Source of the DNA: PXAP01 sp964421595
GTDB lineage: Bacteria; Bacteroidota; Bacteroidia; Bacteroidales; PUMT01
Length of the DNA: 64,000 nt
NCBI GenBank assembly: GCA_964421595.1
Contig: CAYQXY010000001.1
Location: 62,001-126,000, forward strand
Direction: 5' to 3'
Within the stretch, counting starts at the first letter, position 1. The number at the start of each line of letters is the position of its first letter. Below the pieces are notes generated by a model. That model was not told where the DNA came from, ran no database searches, and saw only the letters and a list, made by a program, of their open reading frames with translations. The translations under genes were made by a program, and so were the position numbers. Shown here piece by piece: positions 17,312-26,574 of the stretch.

Positions 17312-19045
17312 TTAGTCTCCGCGTTTAATCCTTAATCTCTGGCCTGGATAAATACGGTTAGCATTACTTAATTCATTAAGTCTTAATATGTCACGATCGG
17401 TTACCCCCGGAAACTGTCGGGCAATTTCCCAAAGAGTGTCACCCTGACGTACAGTGTAATACAAGAATTCCCCCGACCCGTCCGGGGTCAAAGCTGTTGA
17501 AGGTTGATTTGTTGCAGGAGTCCTTCCTACTCTTGCCTGCTTCTGAGCAAAACTGAGGCTGTTAACTGCATTAAAATAATCTGTCTGGCTGGAAGGAACA
17601 TGGATCACAAGCCTCTGACCTGGTCGTATAATGTTCCCCCTGATATTGTTCCAGCTTCGAAGGTTAGCTACACTTACATTATACCATCTTGAGATAACGC
17701 CCAGATTATCACCCGATTTAACTGTATAATGAACCGGTGACCGGCCGGAAGGAACCGAAGCCGCGGCAGTACTGCTTAATGGCCCGGCGGTCAGGTTTGC
17801 ACGATTCAGGTAAAGATCTGCCCTGTGAGCAGAGATGCTGTCAATATTGTCAATGAAGCGTGATGAATAATCTACAGGAAGCCTGAGAGAATAGGAACGG
17901 TCACGTGCAGGAATAATATCGCTCAGGTATTGCGGATTCATATCTCTAAGCATTTCTACAGGAATATCAAGTACTTCAGAGATCTGCATCAAATGCATCT
18001 CCTGATGGATCATTATTGTGTCGGTATAAACAGGAAAATCAACTGCAATTGGCACCAGTTTATGTTCGTCATAATAGTGCATCGCATAGGTGGCTGCAAC
18101 AAAAGCAGGCACATAGCCCCTTGTCTCCCTGGGCAAATAGTTATAAATAGCCCAGTAATTACGCGCTCCTCCTGCCCGTCTGATTGCCCTGTTAACATTT
18201 CCGGGCCCGCAATTGTAGGCAGCAAGTGCAAGAGTCCAGTCTTTATAAATACCATGCAGGTCCCTCAGGTATCTGGCGGCTGCATGGGATGATGCCAAAG
18301 GATCACGGCGCTCATCAACCAGTGAATTCATGTTCAGATTATACATTCTGGCAGTCCCAAACATAAACTGCCACATCCCGGTGGCCTTTGCCCTTGAAAC
18401 AGCACGCGGATTCAGGGCTGATTCAATGACAGGCAAATACCTGAGCTCCAGGGGGAGTCCGTACTGATCGAGCACCTCTTCAAACATAGGGAAATAATAA
18501 TCGGTAAGCCCCAGCATTACTTCCATCTGGCCTCTTCTGTTTTTGGTGTACACCCCGATATAGGCTTTAACTACATTATTATAAGACAGATCAATTACAG
18601 AAGGAATATTGCTTAGCCTTTTTATGTATACTGAGTCATGAAACTCCGGGATAGGAAATAGTGAAGTATCACGCTCTGTGAGGTGACTGGCTATTCTGGG
18701 AGACTGCCGTATATACCAAAGCTGAAGCAGGCTGTCAAGGTTAGTTTCAAAATGTAATTCAACCTCATCATCAATATCAGTAACACCAACATCCCTGGTA
18801 GAAGCCGGTTGATATACCGGTCTGTCAGGATCATGATCAGGCAGAGCATTGGCTTCTTCCGGAACAACAGCCAGTCCCTGTTCAGGGTCGGAAGTTTCAA
18901 ACGCGCTGTCCAGCACCGCGACAATAGCTTCATATGACTCGTCTGTGGCGGCTACAGGGCTTGTTTCATTTTCATTTATTCTTGACTGTGAAGAACACCC
19001 TAACAAGAATAGCAGACTGATATTTAATACGATAAGGTTTTTCAT
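17312..19045 (-). CDS. MltD-like membrane-bound lytic murein transglycosylase with two LysM domains
   Basis: A 577-residue lipoprotein (LLFLLGCSSQ lipobox). The SLT domain spans about residues 190-330, with catalytic Glu about 207 in PVIESALNP, then GMWQFM and AYNCGPGNV. Two LysM domains follow at about 436-481 (YTVKSGDNLG...) and 527-574 (YTVRQGDTLWEIA...). The enzyme would cleave peptidoglycan glycan strands, forming 1,6-anhydro ends, in the periplasm. It lies 29 bases after the DUF5683 gene, in a run ParA-ParB-DUF5683-MltD that I recall as conserved across Bacteroidota. This couples chromosome partition and cell-wall turnover genes. Confidence 0.93.
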   Translation of the reverse strand: MKNLIVLNISLLFLLGCSSQSRINENETSPVAATDESYEAIVAVLDSAFETSDPEQGLAVVPEEANALPDHDPDRPVYQPASTRDVGVTDIDDEVELHFETNLDSLLQLWYIRQSPRIASHLTERDTSLFPIPEFHDSVYIKRLSNIPSVIDLSYNNVVKAYIGVYTKNRRGQMEVMLGLTDYYFPMFEEVLDQYGLPLELRYLPVIESALNPRAVSRAKATGMWQFMFGTARMYNLNMNSLVDERRDPLASSHAAARYLRDLHGIYKDWTLALAAYNCGPGNVNRAIRRAGGARNYWAIYNYLPRETRGYVPAFVAATYAMHYYDEHKLVPIAVDFPVYTDTIMIHQEMHLMQISEVLDIPVEMLRDMNPQYLSDIIPARDRSYSLRLPVDYSSRFIDNIDSISAHRADLYLNRANLTAGPLSSTAAASVPSGRSPVHYTVKSGDNLGVISRWYNVSVANLRSWNNIRGNIIRPGQRLVIHVPSSQTDYFNAVNSLSFAQKQARVGRTPATNQPSTALTPDGSGEFLYYTVRQGDTLWEIARQFPGVTDRDILRLNELSNANRIYPGQRLRIKRGD

Positions 19046-19074
19046 ATCCTGTTAATTTTTAGAATGTAAAGATA

Positions 19075-19710
19075 TTAAAAATTTAAACTGAATCGGACTC
19101 CCAGTCCGAATTGTGATCCCGGTTTTCCCGGAACCGGCTGGCTGGCGCCCCTGAAGGAGGGTCCCAGCTTCATTCCGAGATCGTCACTTACATCGAATTC
19201 ATATAAATGAGCATCTACTGCTGCATCTATAATAGTAATTGCGTAAAACACTGCCGTAAAGATAACTGTACGGTCACGTTCCCTCCTGTAATAATCTTTA
19301 AACCTGGTAAGCACTTCTTCGGTATAGCGGGGATCTCCGTCAAACTCATTTACCGTTGAAGGATTATTATCAGTTGCATAATCCAGGGCAGTCCTGTAAC
19401 GGACAAATTCATCATGAGCAAAAAATGTATACCAGGTGAGTCCGGCAAATCCACCATATACGATCGGTACTTTCCAGTATTTTCTGTTGTAAATCTGTCC
19501 GAGTCCGGGCAAAACTGCAGCATACATGGAAGCTTTCCGCGGATCAGGACTATATCGTACTCGTTCCTGAAGGTAGTTATCATCAGAAACACTTATATCC
19601 TGCACAGGGACAACCTCCTGACAATTACCTGATATAAAAGGGTGCAGAAGGATAAGTATGATTATGGTACGTAATAATCTATTCAACTTGGAATTATGTT
19701 CAGATACCAC
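19075..19710 (-). CDS. DUF5683 membrane protein
   Basis: Up to 211 residues with a hydrophobic N-terminal segment (LLRTIIILILLHPFISG) and the DUF5683 core MYAAVLPGLGQIYNRKYWKV, PIVYGGFAGLTWYTFFAHDE and a second hydrophobic segment (FTAVFYAITIIDAAVDAHL). Function is unknown. The frame opens with GTG at 19710 rather than ATG; a TTG at 19686, right before the signal-like segment, is an alternative start. Its place between ParB (23 bases upstream) and MltD suggests a role in envelope growth or division, which is inference. Confidence 0.75.
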   Translation of the reverse strand: MVSEHNSKLNRLLRTIIILILLHPFISGNCQEVVPVQDISVSDDNYLQERVRYSPDPRKASMYAAVLPGLGQIYNRKYWKVPIVYGGFAGLTWYTFFAHDEFVRYRTALDYATDNNPSTVNEFDGDPRYTEEVLTRFKDYYRRERDRTVIFTAVFYAITIIDAAVDAHLYEFDVSDDLGMKLGPSFRGASQPVPGKPGSQFGLGVRFSLNF

Positions 19711-19733
19711 AACATAACGTACCGGAAAATGAT

Positions 19734-20621
19734 TTAAGTATTCAGTTTGTCAAGCAAACCTACAATTCTTTCAAGTTCATCATTGGTACTGAAAGGAATC
19801 ACTATCTTGCCCTTACCTTTCTCGTTCCTTCTGAATTCAATATTGGTGCCAAAGAAACCAGCCAGATGGTCGCGCAGGGATTCATAATCATTCAGAAATG
19901 TTTCGGTAGAGGATGGTTCCGGCTCCTTATCTCCGGCTGTCTTCGAACTTTGAAGTTCTCTTACAACCTCTTCTACTTTCCTCACAGAAAGATCATTATT
20001 TATAATTCTGTGATAAATTTCTATCTGTAAATCAGGGTCATCAATTCCAATTATAGTGCGGGCATGCCCCATGGTTATCTGTTTATGCTTTATTCCGAGC
20101 TGGATTTCTGCAGGTAACCTGAGCAACCGTATATAATTTGAGATTGTCGAACGCTTCTTCCCCACCCTCTCACTAAGATTTTCCTGGGTGAGGCTGCATT
20201 CATCCATTAGCCGCTGATAACTTATTGCCACTTCTATAGCGTCAAGGTCTTCTCTCTGAATATTTTCAACCAGGGCCATTTCAAGGAGGGCCTGATCATC
20301 GGCTGTCCTGATGTATACAGGGATTTTCTTCATTCCAATCATACCCGCGGCCCTGAAACGGCGTTCCCCGGCAATAAGCTGGTATTTCCCGTCTCCCTTG
20401 TGCCTCACCGTTACGGGTTGTATAATGCCGAGTTCCTTAATTGAGGAAGCCAGTTCATTAAGCGACTCCTCTTCAAACCGGGTTCTGGGCTGAAACGGGT
20501 TGGCTTCAATAAGGCTAAGCTCCATTTCGTCATGACCGGAGGCATTATTTCGCTGGCGTGGTTCCTGATCTGTAATCAATGCACCAAGACCCCTACCCAA
20601 AGCATTTTTCTTTGCAGCCAT
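19734..20621 (-). CDS. parB: Chromosome-partitioning protein ParB
   Basis: The 295-residue protein has the order expected of ParB/Spo0J: an N-terminal GLGALI box, the ParB/Srx domain with GERRFRA (CTP-binding arginine patch, about residue 90), the central helix-turn-helix (LTQENLSERVGKKRSTISNY, about 143-162) and a C-terminal dimerisation helix. It would bind parS sites near the origin and slide as a CTP-dependent clamp. It follows parA by 163 bases and precedes DUF5683 by 23. No parS-like 16-mer was found in this window. Confidence 0.96.
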   Translation of the reverse strand: MAAKKNALGRGLGALITDQEPRQRNNASGHDEMELSLIEANPFQPRTRFEEESLNELASSIKELGIIQPVTVRHKGDGKYQLIAGERRFRAAGMIGMKKIPVYIRTADDQALLEMALVENIQREDLDAIEVAISYQRLMDECSLTQENLSERVGKKRSTISNYIRLLRLPAEIQLGIKHKQITMGHARTIIGIDDPDLQIEIYHRIINNDLSVRKVEEVVRELQSSKTAGDKEPEPSSTETFLNDYESLRDHLAGFFGTNIEFRRNEKGKGKIVIPFSTNDELERIVGLLDKLNT

Positions 20622-20718
20622 TATCTATTATTTCTTAAAATTTAGTTCGATAAACTTAATTGTCATATATTTTCAGCCATACTATGGCCAGTTAACCGGA
20701 TATCTTTAATTCCTGATG

Positions 20719-20741
20719 ATTGCACCAACAAGTTGTGCAAT
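20719..20741. repeat. Inverted repeat in the parA-parB gap
   Basis: ATTGCAC (20719-20725) and GTGCAAT (20735-20741) form a 7-bp perfect inverted repeat. It sits downstream of parA on the minus strand in the otherwise featureless 163-base gap before parB, and may be an operator or processing hairpin. Confidence 0.35.
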
Positions 20742-20784
20742 TTATACTAAATTACGGTCAGGAAAAAGCAACTTCCAAAAATCA

Positions 20785-21585
20785 CTACTCTATAACCTTA
20801 TCAGCGTTTTTTATCCTGGTTTTATCATTATTCTGAAGAACTTCCCTCGCAAGGTTCAGGTAGTTTACGGCACCTGTCGAATTAACATCATACATAAGGA
20901 CCGGCTTCCCAAAACTCGGAGCCTCACTTAGCTTGATATTCCGCTGAACGACTGTTTCAAATACCATTTGCTGGAAGTGCTTCTTAACTTCCTCAACAAC
21001 CTGGTTAGACAGGCGCAGACGAGCATCGTACATGGTCAGAAGGAAACCTTCAATTTCAAGTGTAGTATTCAGTCGGGTCTGAACTATCTTTATGGTGTTG
21101 AGCAATTTTCCTAGTCCTTCGAGTGCAAAATATTCACACTGGACAGGTATAAGGACTGAATGGGATGCAGTAAGCGCATTCAGAGTAATTAATCCCAAAG
21201 AAGGAGAGCAGTCTATTAGTATAAAATCGTATATGTCATCTATTTTCGCTATCACCGATTTCAGAATCTGTTCGCGGTTTGGCAGATTGGTCATTTCTAT
21301 CTCTGCTCCAACCAGATCTATATGAGAGGGTATAAGATCGAGCTTTTCAACCTCAGTATTTAAAATAATACTATTTGGATCCAGATCATCAATAAGGCAC
21401 TCATAAATACTGGTTTTAATCGTCCTTATATCGAAACCCAGACCGGATGTGGCGTTTGCCTGAGGGTCTGCATCAATGAGAAGAACTTTTTGATCCAGTA
21501 CCGCCAGACTTGCTGCAAGATTGATCGCGGTTGTTGTTTTCCCTACGCCTCCCTTCTGGTTCGCTAGTGCAATTATTTTGGCCAT
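20785..21585 (-). CDS. parA: Chromosome-partitioning ATPase ParA (Soj-like)
   Basis: A 266-residue ParA/MinD-type P-loop ATPase with the deviant Walker A KGGVGKTTT at residues 10-18, the signature DADPQANAT and Walker B LIDCSPSLGL. It works with ParB to segregate the chromosome origin. The length and the lack of an N-terminal DNA-binding domain fit the chromosomal Soj type rather than plasmid ParA. A -7 box TACTTTTG lies upstream at 21648-21655. Confidence 0.96.
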   Translation of the reverse strand: MAKIIALANQKGGVGKTTTAINLAASLAVLDQKVLLIDADPQANATSGLGFDIRTIKTSIYECLIDDLDPNSIILNTEVEKLDLIPSHIDLVGAEIEMTNLPNREQILKSVIAKIDDIYDFILIDCSPSLGLITLNALTASHSVLIPVQCEYFALEGLGKLLNTIKIVQTRLNTTLEIEGFLLTMYDARLRLSNQVVEEVKKHFQQMVFETVVQRNIKLSEAPSFGKPVLMYDVNSTGAVNYLNLAREVLQNNDKTRIKNADKVIE

Positions 21586-21647
21586 TTATAATTCTTTTTT
21601 TGTAAAAATTTTCTCCACAATAATAATAAAATTATTCCAAGAGAGAT

Positions 21648-21655
21648 CAAAAGTA
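21648..21655 (-). promoter_or_regulatory. -7 box for parA
   Basis: On the minus strand TACTTTTG matches TAnnTTTG exactly, 63 bases before the parA ATG. No clear -33 TTTG is present. Confidence 0.5.
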
Positions 21656-21798
21656 CAACTTAAATGACAGAACAGATGAAGAGCATTTATTGTGAGTTTT
21701 AAACAAAAAATGAAAGCTTTTCAACAGATTATGAACAATTGGAGCGGAATTACCTCATTTGCAATCGTCTGTCCGGCATCCCGGTTAAGTCTATAAAT

Positions 21799-21806
21799 TA
21801 AATTTG
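21799..21806 (+). promoter_or_regulatory. -7 box for the lipid kinase gene
   Basis: TAAATTTG matches TAnnTTTG exactly. It lies 155 bases before the chosen ATG at 21961, leaving a long leader. Confidence 0.45.
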
Positions 21807-21960
21807 TTTATAAATAAAGTATTGTTCATAAGCGGCTAATACAAACATAAATCTCGTGCAATTATAATGTACAATCGAAGGAATTATCCGAACTTGTGAA
21901 AAAAGAAAAAAAAGTATAGGTTTGGCGGTAATTTTAGGAATTCATTTTATTCTTTTCAGA

Positions 21961-22905
21961 ATGACACCAGAAACAAATGATTCGCACCTCGTGATAATAA
22001 ATCCAAATGCAGGCAGGCGGAAAGGGCAAAAAGACTGGGACAGGATTTCAAAATTGCTCCATGAAGCCGGCATACATTTCAAAGCAGTGTTTACACAGGC
22101 TAAGAGACATGCGATTGATATCACAGTCTTCCATATCGAGAACGGCTATAAAAATCTTATTGTTGTCGGTGGAGATGGCACAATGAATGAGGTGGTTAAT
22201 GGAATTTTTTTACAAAAACGCTATCCAACATCAGATATCTCACTTGGAATGATAACTGTTGGAACAGGTAATGACTGGGGCCGCATGTTCAATATTCCCA
22301 GGGAATACAGGGAGGCTATTGCAACAATCAGGACCAATAACAGTTTTATTCAGGATGCAGGCGTTGTAAAATATTTTCACGGTGAACAGCAAAGCAGCAG
22401 GTATTTTGTCAATATAGCAGGTATCGGATTTGATGCACTTGTAGTAAGCAAAACCAATAAAATGAAGGAAGATGGGAAAGGCGGTCCGCTGGCTTACCTG
22501 AAAAGCATAATACTCAGTCTCATAAAATACCGCCATACATACACAAAAATCAACATAGACAATCGGCTGATAAATAATAATGTATTCAATATCAGTATAG
22601 GCATATGTAAATTTAACGGGGGTGGGATGATGCAACTTCCTGATGCGGTTGCCGACGACGGACTGTTTGATGTAACCGTCATAAACAAGATAAGGAAATT
22701 TGATGTTATCCTGAATCTTCAGCGGCTGTACAATGGTACAATCACCAAACATCGGCTGGTGGAGACCTATAAGGGAAAATCGATCATGATAGATTCAGAT
22801 CCGGTTATACATCTTGAAACTGACGGAGAAACCCTTGGCCACAGTCCCTTTACCTTTGAGATAATACCACGGAGTATAAGAGTTGTAATTGGCGAAACTG
22901 CCTGA
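21961..22905 (+). CDS. YegS/BmrU-type diacylglycerol or lipid kinase
   Basis: A 314-residue protein with the diacylglycerol kinase catalytic domain: INPNAGRRKG near the N-terminus, the nucleotide-binding GGDGTMNEVVNG, and GTGNDWGR. It phosphorylates a lipid such as diacylglycerol, sphingosine-like lipid or undecaprenol at the inner membrane; the exact substrate is not predictable. I start at the ATG at 21961 because homologues begin a few residues before the I-NPNAG strand. An upstream in-frame TTG at 21922 would add 13 hydrophobic residues. It converges with the next gene at a 4-base gap. Confidence 0.88.
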   Translation: MTPETNDSHLVIINPNAGRRKGQKDWDRISKLLHEAGIHFKAVFTQAKRHAIDITVFHIENGYKNLIVVGGDGTMNEVVNGIFLQKRYPTSDISLGMITVGTGNDWGRMFNIPREYREAIATIRTNNSFIQDAGVVKYFHGEQQSSRYFVNIAGIGFDALVVSKTNKMKEDGKGGPLAYLKSIILSLIKYRHTYTKINIDNRLINNNVFNISIGICKFNGGGMMQLPDAVADDGLFDVTVINKIRKFDVILNLQRLYNGTITKHRLVETYKGKSIMIDSDPVIHLETDGETLGHSPFTFEIIPRSIRVVIGETA

Positions 22906-22909
22906 CCTC

Positions 22910-24016
22910 TTATTTGGCGACAAGCTCGATCTCAAAAAGCCGGGGCCAGTTCTTGCCGGTTACAAAAAGCCGGTCATTTGTATGATCATAAGCAATCCCG
23001 TTCAATACATCAAGCCTTGGGTGATGATACCGCCGGTCAAGCAATCCTGTCAGGTCAATGACACTTTTCACCCTACCGGTTTCACGTTCTATTCGTACTA
23101 TCCTATCAGTACCGTAAACATTGGCATAAATCAATCCATCCCTGAATTCCAGTTCATTCAGGTTATTGATTTTGCCGTTATGATCAAATACCTCAATTCG
23201 CCCTGTCTCAGAAAAATATTGTGGATCGAGAATATAAATATTATGGGATCCGTCACTTTTCAGAAGATTTGTTCCATCACTTGTCAGTCCCCAACCTTCC
23301 GTATCATAATAAACCCGGTTAAGCAACCTGAAAGTTTCCTTATCATAAATAAATCCTACACGTGATTTCCATGTCAGCTGGTAAAGTTGACCGTCATGCA
23401 CACACAGTCCCTCTCCAAACATTTCTCTGTCAAGACTCACGCTTCGAAGAACCTCTCCTGTTTCAAGGTCTACCTTCCGCAAAGTTGACTGACCATACTG
23501 TCCGGTAGATTCATACAGGAATCCGCTGTCATATACAAGTCCCTGGGTAAACGCCCTTATATCATGGGGAAAACTGTTAACAATCCTGAATGAGAATTCC
23601 TCAGGAATAATATCCGAATGGAGAATGATTTGCAGCGGATAAGTCTCAGAGCTCTGATCGTCAAACCCTATAACCAGATTTAAATTTCTGGCACCAACCG
23701 GCTGTCCTCTGGTACTCCATACAATATTACCCGGAACCTGCCCGGAAAACTCTGCGTCACTGCCATTAACTTTAAGCACTGTGGAAGTAACCATCTTTTC
23801 AGTGTTACTGAAAGAGAGGGATATTTCCACGTCATCACCGGTTATAAAAACACTTCCTGCTTTAGGCTGGTCAATTTTCCCGGAAAGCCGTGCTGTCGAA
23901 CCTTCTTGCCGTGGCCTGTCCTGATCAGGCCGACTGCTTCTGTTTCTGGGCGCTTCAGCACAACATGTCAGTAAAATAATTAAAAGCGACCAGGTAAATA
24001 ATGAAAATTTCTGCAT
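22910..24016 (-). CDS. Glutaminyl-peptide cyclotransferase (beta-propeller type), lipoprotein
   Basis: The 368-residue protein has a lipobox (LIILLTCCAEAP). A ~110-residue N-terminal Ig-like part is followed by the glutamine cyclotransferase propeller, with FPHDIRAFTQGLVYDSGFLY, STGQYGQSTLRKVDLETGEV, GEGLCVHDGQLYQLTWK and DTEGWGLTSDGTNLLKSDGS. These enzymes convert N-terminal Gln of exported proteins into pyroglutamate. Exported T9SS and lipoprotein substrates would be natural targets in Bacteroidota, where many proteins begin with Gln after signal cleavage; this link is inference. It is followed by a small HAD phosphatase gene upstream on the same strand. Confidence 0.9.
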   Translation of the reverse strand: MQKFSLFTWSLLIILLTCCAEAPRNRSSRPDQDRPRQEGSTARLSGKIDQPKAGSVFITGDDVEISLSFSNTEKMVTSTVLKVNGSDAEFSGQVPGNIVWSTRGQPVGARNLNLVIGFDDQSSETYPLQIILHSDIIPEEFSFRIVNSFPHDIRAFTQGLVYDSGFLYESTGQYGQSTLRKVDLETGEVLRSVSLDREMFGEGLCVHDGQLYQLTWKSRVGFIYDKETFRLLNRVYYDTEGWGLTSDGTNLLKSDGSHNIYILDPQYFSETGRIEVFDHNGKINNLNELEFRDGLIYANVYGTDRIVRIERETGRVKSVIDLTGLLDRRYHHPRLDVLNGIAYDHTNDRLFVTGKNWPRLFEIELVAK

Positions 24017-24045
24017 AATAAACTCTTAACTTCATTTATGCTTAA

Positions 24046-24450
24046 CTACCTGCCTATTACCTTCTTCCAGAAACCCGGCCTTTGCCTGGCAGATTTGGGC
24101 TGCTCTTTGCCATCAATTTGATTAAGCATTTGCCATATTTCGCTCCATCCGGGGAAACCTCCTATATTTCTGTCATCAATAAAAACGTGTGCATGAATTT
24201 TCCTGCTAATGCCTGATTCGTAAACTTCCTCAGGATAGCTCTGATTTATTGCATAAAATTCGATTCCATATTTTTTGCAGTATTCTACAGCTTCTTCCAG
24301 TTCATTGCCTGACCGGTATGTCCACAATATCAGCTGATGTTTCTGCTTTTGAAGTTCCTTGAGAGTTTCGAAAGCAAATAGCATTGGTTTCCCAATTTCA
24401 GGATACGCATCTTCCACAATTGTCCCGTCAAAATCTATAGCTATTTTCAT
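24046..24450 (-). CDS. BT0820-type HAD phosphatase
   Basis: A compact 134-residue HAD-superfamily protein with motif I DFDGTIVED (nucleophile D7, acid D9), motif II around LILWTYRS, and motif IV HVFIDDRNIGG. It lacks a cap domain. It resembles the BT0820 family of Bacteroides, whose substrate I do not know. It sits 29 bases upstream of the glutamine cyclotransferase gene and 24 bases downstream of the PorV/PorQ gene, so the three are probably co-transcribed. Confidence 0.85.
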   Translation of the reverse strand: MKIAIDFDGTIVEDAYPEIGKPMLFAFETLKELQKQKHQLILWTYRSGNELEEAVEYCKKYGIEFYAINQSYPEEVYESGISRKIHAHVFIDDRNIGGFPGWSEIWQMLNQIDGKEQPKSARQRPGFWKKVIGR

Positions 24451-24474
24451 TATAAAAAATGTAAATTGTTATCA

Positions 24475-25557
24475 TCATAAATTCTCATCCCTTCTGAATA
24501 CGTATCTGACTGAGAAAATGTTCGAATACAAAGATATTGTACGGGGTGAAATATTACTGATCGCATAATCAAGATAAAAATTTCCTAAATGTAAGCCTAA
24601 TCCGGCTGAAGGATCTGCGGTCACCCTCTTTTGGCCGTGAAATTCGTTAATTCGCTGCATATTTCCAAGGCCGGCCCTGAAAAAAACCAGGTTGCCATAA
24701 TTAAACTCAAGACCAAGCAGTGGTTCCATACTGATAATATCACCACTAATAACATCAGATCTCCTGCCATCGAAAGTAAAGGAGGAATTTATCTCAGCAA
24801 GAATTGAAAATTTCTTATTTACAGGGAAAATTCGGGACAATCCGATATACAAACCTGGAAGAGTCATCTCCAGGGAATTATCAGGGGGCAGGTTAAAAAG
24901 AGAATCACCAACCTCAATTATCAGTTCTTCACTATTAAACTGCCAGGCATTAAATGTGCTGGTTGCATCACGTAAAACAGCTCCGATTACCCATTTCTCA
25001 GTTTTGTATTTTGCTGCCAGATCTATTCCGAATCCCCAGGCTGATGCAAACTCACCTATTAGCCTTCTTATAATCTTGACATTCCCTCCAAGGTCAAGCC
25101 CTTCTATAGCGGAAGCCCTTGAATAGGAAAGAAGCAGCGCATAATCAGCTGCTGAAAATCTGTTGATGCGGTCATAATCGATATTCCCTTCAGAGTCAAT
25201 CAGGTCAACGGTATTAGGAATATCATCAACTCCGTATCGCAGTAGCGTTATCGCTACTGCGCTTCGATCGTCAAGCCGGCTGGCACCGCCCAGGTAATCA
25301 AACCGGGCAATACCGGCAAAATACTGAGCATGCATCAAAGCAGCCTGGTGTACACCTGACAACCTGACAAGACCGGCCGGATTCCAGTATGCAGCTGTCA
25401 CATCATCGGCAGTTGCAACAAAAGCACGTCCCATTCCAATCGATCTTGCACCTGCTCCTACATTCAGGAACTCGTTTGAATATTTCGCAGGCTGCGAAAA
25501 TGCAACTACTGTCAATAAATTCAGTAATAATAAGATCATTGGATATCTGCCTGACAT
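24475..25557 (-). CDS. PorV/PorQ-family outer-membrane protein
   Basis: A 360-residue protein with a signal peptide (MILLLLNLLTVVAFS) and the family hallmark GAGARSIGMGRAFVATADDV...AAYWNPAGL at about residues 32-60, followed by barrel strands. PorV shuttles T9SS cargo at the outer membrane, and PorQ and PorV paralogues are common in Bacteroidota. The sequence alone does not decide which paralogue this is. No other T9SS component is in the window except one cargo-type protein at 44132. Confidence 0.85.
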   Translation of the reverse strand: MSGRYPMILLLLNLLTVVAFSQPAKYSNEFLNVGAGARSIGMGRAFVATADDVTAAYWNPAGLVRLSGVHQAALMHAQYFAGIARFDYLGGASRLDDRSAVAITLLRYGVDDIPNTVDLIDSEGNIDYDRINRFSAADYALLLSYSRASAIEGLDLGGNVKIIRRLIGEFASAWGFGIDLAAKYKTEKWVIGAVLRDATSTFNAWQFNSEELIIEVGDSLFNLPPDNSLEMTLPGLYIGLSRIFPVNKKFSILAEINSSFTFDGRRSDVISGDIISMEPLLGLEFNYGNLVFFRAGLGNMQRINEFHGQKRVTADPSAGLGLHLGNFYLDYAISNISPRTISLYSNIFSVRYVFRRDENL

Positions 25558-25646
25558 TCTAGCTGTTTTATAATTAAAAAGCTCCGGAAATGATTTACCT
25601 GTTAATATTAATATTTACTGAATCGCACAACATACAAATTTTAACT

Positions 25647-25654
25647 TATTTTTG
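25647..25654 (+). promoter_or_regulatory. -7 box for pssA
   Basis: TATTTTTG matches TAnnTTTG exactly and lies 45 bases upstream of the first ATG of pssA, in the 141-base divergent spacer with the PorV/PorQ gene. Confidence 0.5.
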
Positions 25655-25698
25655 CACTATTTATTGTAATTAACAGCAGCGCTGCCCAAAGGAATTAA

Positions 25699-26481
25699 AT
25701 GATGATGACCAGCTTTAGAAAAACCCTCAGTAAAAACATTCCGAATATCTTTACCATGTTAAACCTGATGTCAGGTTGCCTGGCAATTTTATTGAGTTTT
25801 CACGACATTGCACTTGCAGGACTTATGGTACTGCTTGCCGGATTTTTCGATTTTGCCGATGGCATGGCAGCCAGAATATTTAATGCATATTCAGACTTTG
25901 GCAAGGAGCTGGATTCCCTTGCTGATATGGTCAGCTTCGGTGTTGCACCCTCCTTTATTCTTTATCAACTGTTAAAGATGTCACTAATCGTATCCAATCC
26001 CTTATTTAACCTTGAGCTCCTTAAGGGCACAGAAATATTGATCCTTTCATCCTCATTTTTGCCTGCTCTTTTCACTTCAGTCAGACTGGCGAAATTCAAT
26101 ACTTCCGGAGATGAATCAGTATTCAGGGGACTGCCTTCCCCTTCCTCGGGAATTTTTTTCGCATCCCTAGGTTATATCCTGCTTACAACTGATTCAGAAA
26201 GTATCCAGTTTTTATTACTGAATACGAGCCTTCTTCTCATTATCAACATTACCATTTCAATTCTTATGGTAACTACCTTGCCAATGTTCACTATCAAATT
26301 CCGGAACTTAAAGTTTGCCGACAATAAGATCAGGTACTTTTTTGCCATCCCTTCGATTTTTATTTTTATTTATCTCGGTGTAAAATCTATACCATTGATC
26401 ATCTTATGGTATATAATACTTTCAGTTGGCATGACAGTCATTCCAAAAATGTCTGCAGGGTCAGCTGACAGGAGAGACTGA
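25699..26481 (+). CDS. pssA: CDP-diacylglycerol-serine O-phosphatidyltransferase
   Basis: The 260-residue membrane protein carries the CDP-alcohol phosphatidyltransferase signature D-G-x2-A-R-x8-G-x3-D-x3-D, visible as DGMAAR ... GKELDSLAD at about residues 55-77, in a ~7-helix fold. The N-terminus NIPNIFTMLNLMSGC is typical of PssA type I. It makes phosphatidylserine from CDP-diacylglycerol. CdsA (49981) and Psd (49240) in this window supply the preceding and following steps to phosphatidylethanolamine. The start is one of two or three tandem ATG codons. Confidence 0.94.
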   Translation: MMMTSFRKTLSKNIPNIFTMLNLMSGCLAILLSFHDIALAGLMVLLAGFFDFADGMAARIFNAYSDFGKELDSLADMVSFGVAPSFILYQLLKMSLIVSNPLFNLELLKGTEILILSSSFLPALFTSVRLAKFNTSGDESVFRGLPSPSSGIFFASLGYILLTTDSESIQFLLLNTSLLLIINITISILMVTTLPMFTIKFRNLKFADNKIRYFFAIPSIFIFIYLGVKSIPLIILWYIILSVGMTVIPKMSAGSADRRD

Positions 26482-26574
26482 ATTAATTTGTTACCGGAAA
26501 TATAACAGGCGTGTACATGATCAGTCAATGTCTGACACCAATACCATGATTTAGTGTGGTGAACAGTCTTGAGT

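Larger units (their letters stand above)
21586..21960. other. Divergent promoter region parA / lipid kinase
   Basis: A 375-base AT-rich spacer. Two consensus -7 boxes face away from each other: TACTTTTG on the minus strand (21648-21655) for parA and TAAATTTG on the plus strand (21799-21806) for the lipid kinase. An ATCCGAA near 21888 recalls the end of the dispersed repeat, but no repeat body follows. I see no gene here. Confidence 0.5.

Noticed and set aside
21922..21960. Upstream TTG start of the lipid kinase
   Set aside because: The extra 13 residues are absent in related proteins as I know them, and an ATG at 21961 stands before the INPNAG strand.
26482..26574. Possible further repeat copy between pssA and chorismate mutase
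   Set aside because: Only short pieces (CCATGATTTAGTGTGG) resemble the core and the order of blocks is not kept, so it was not counted.
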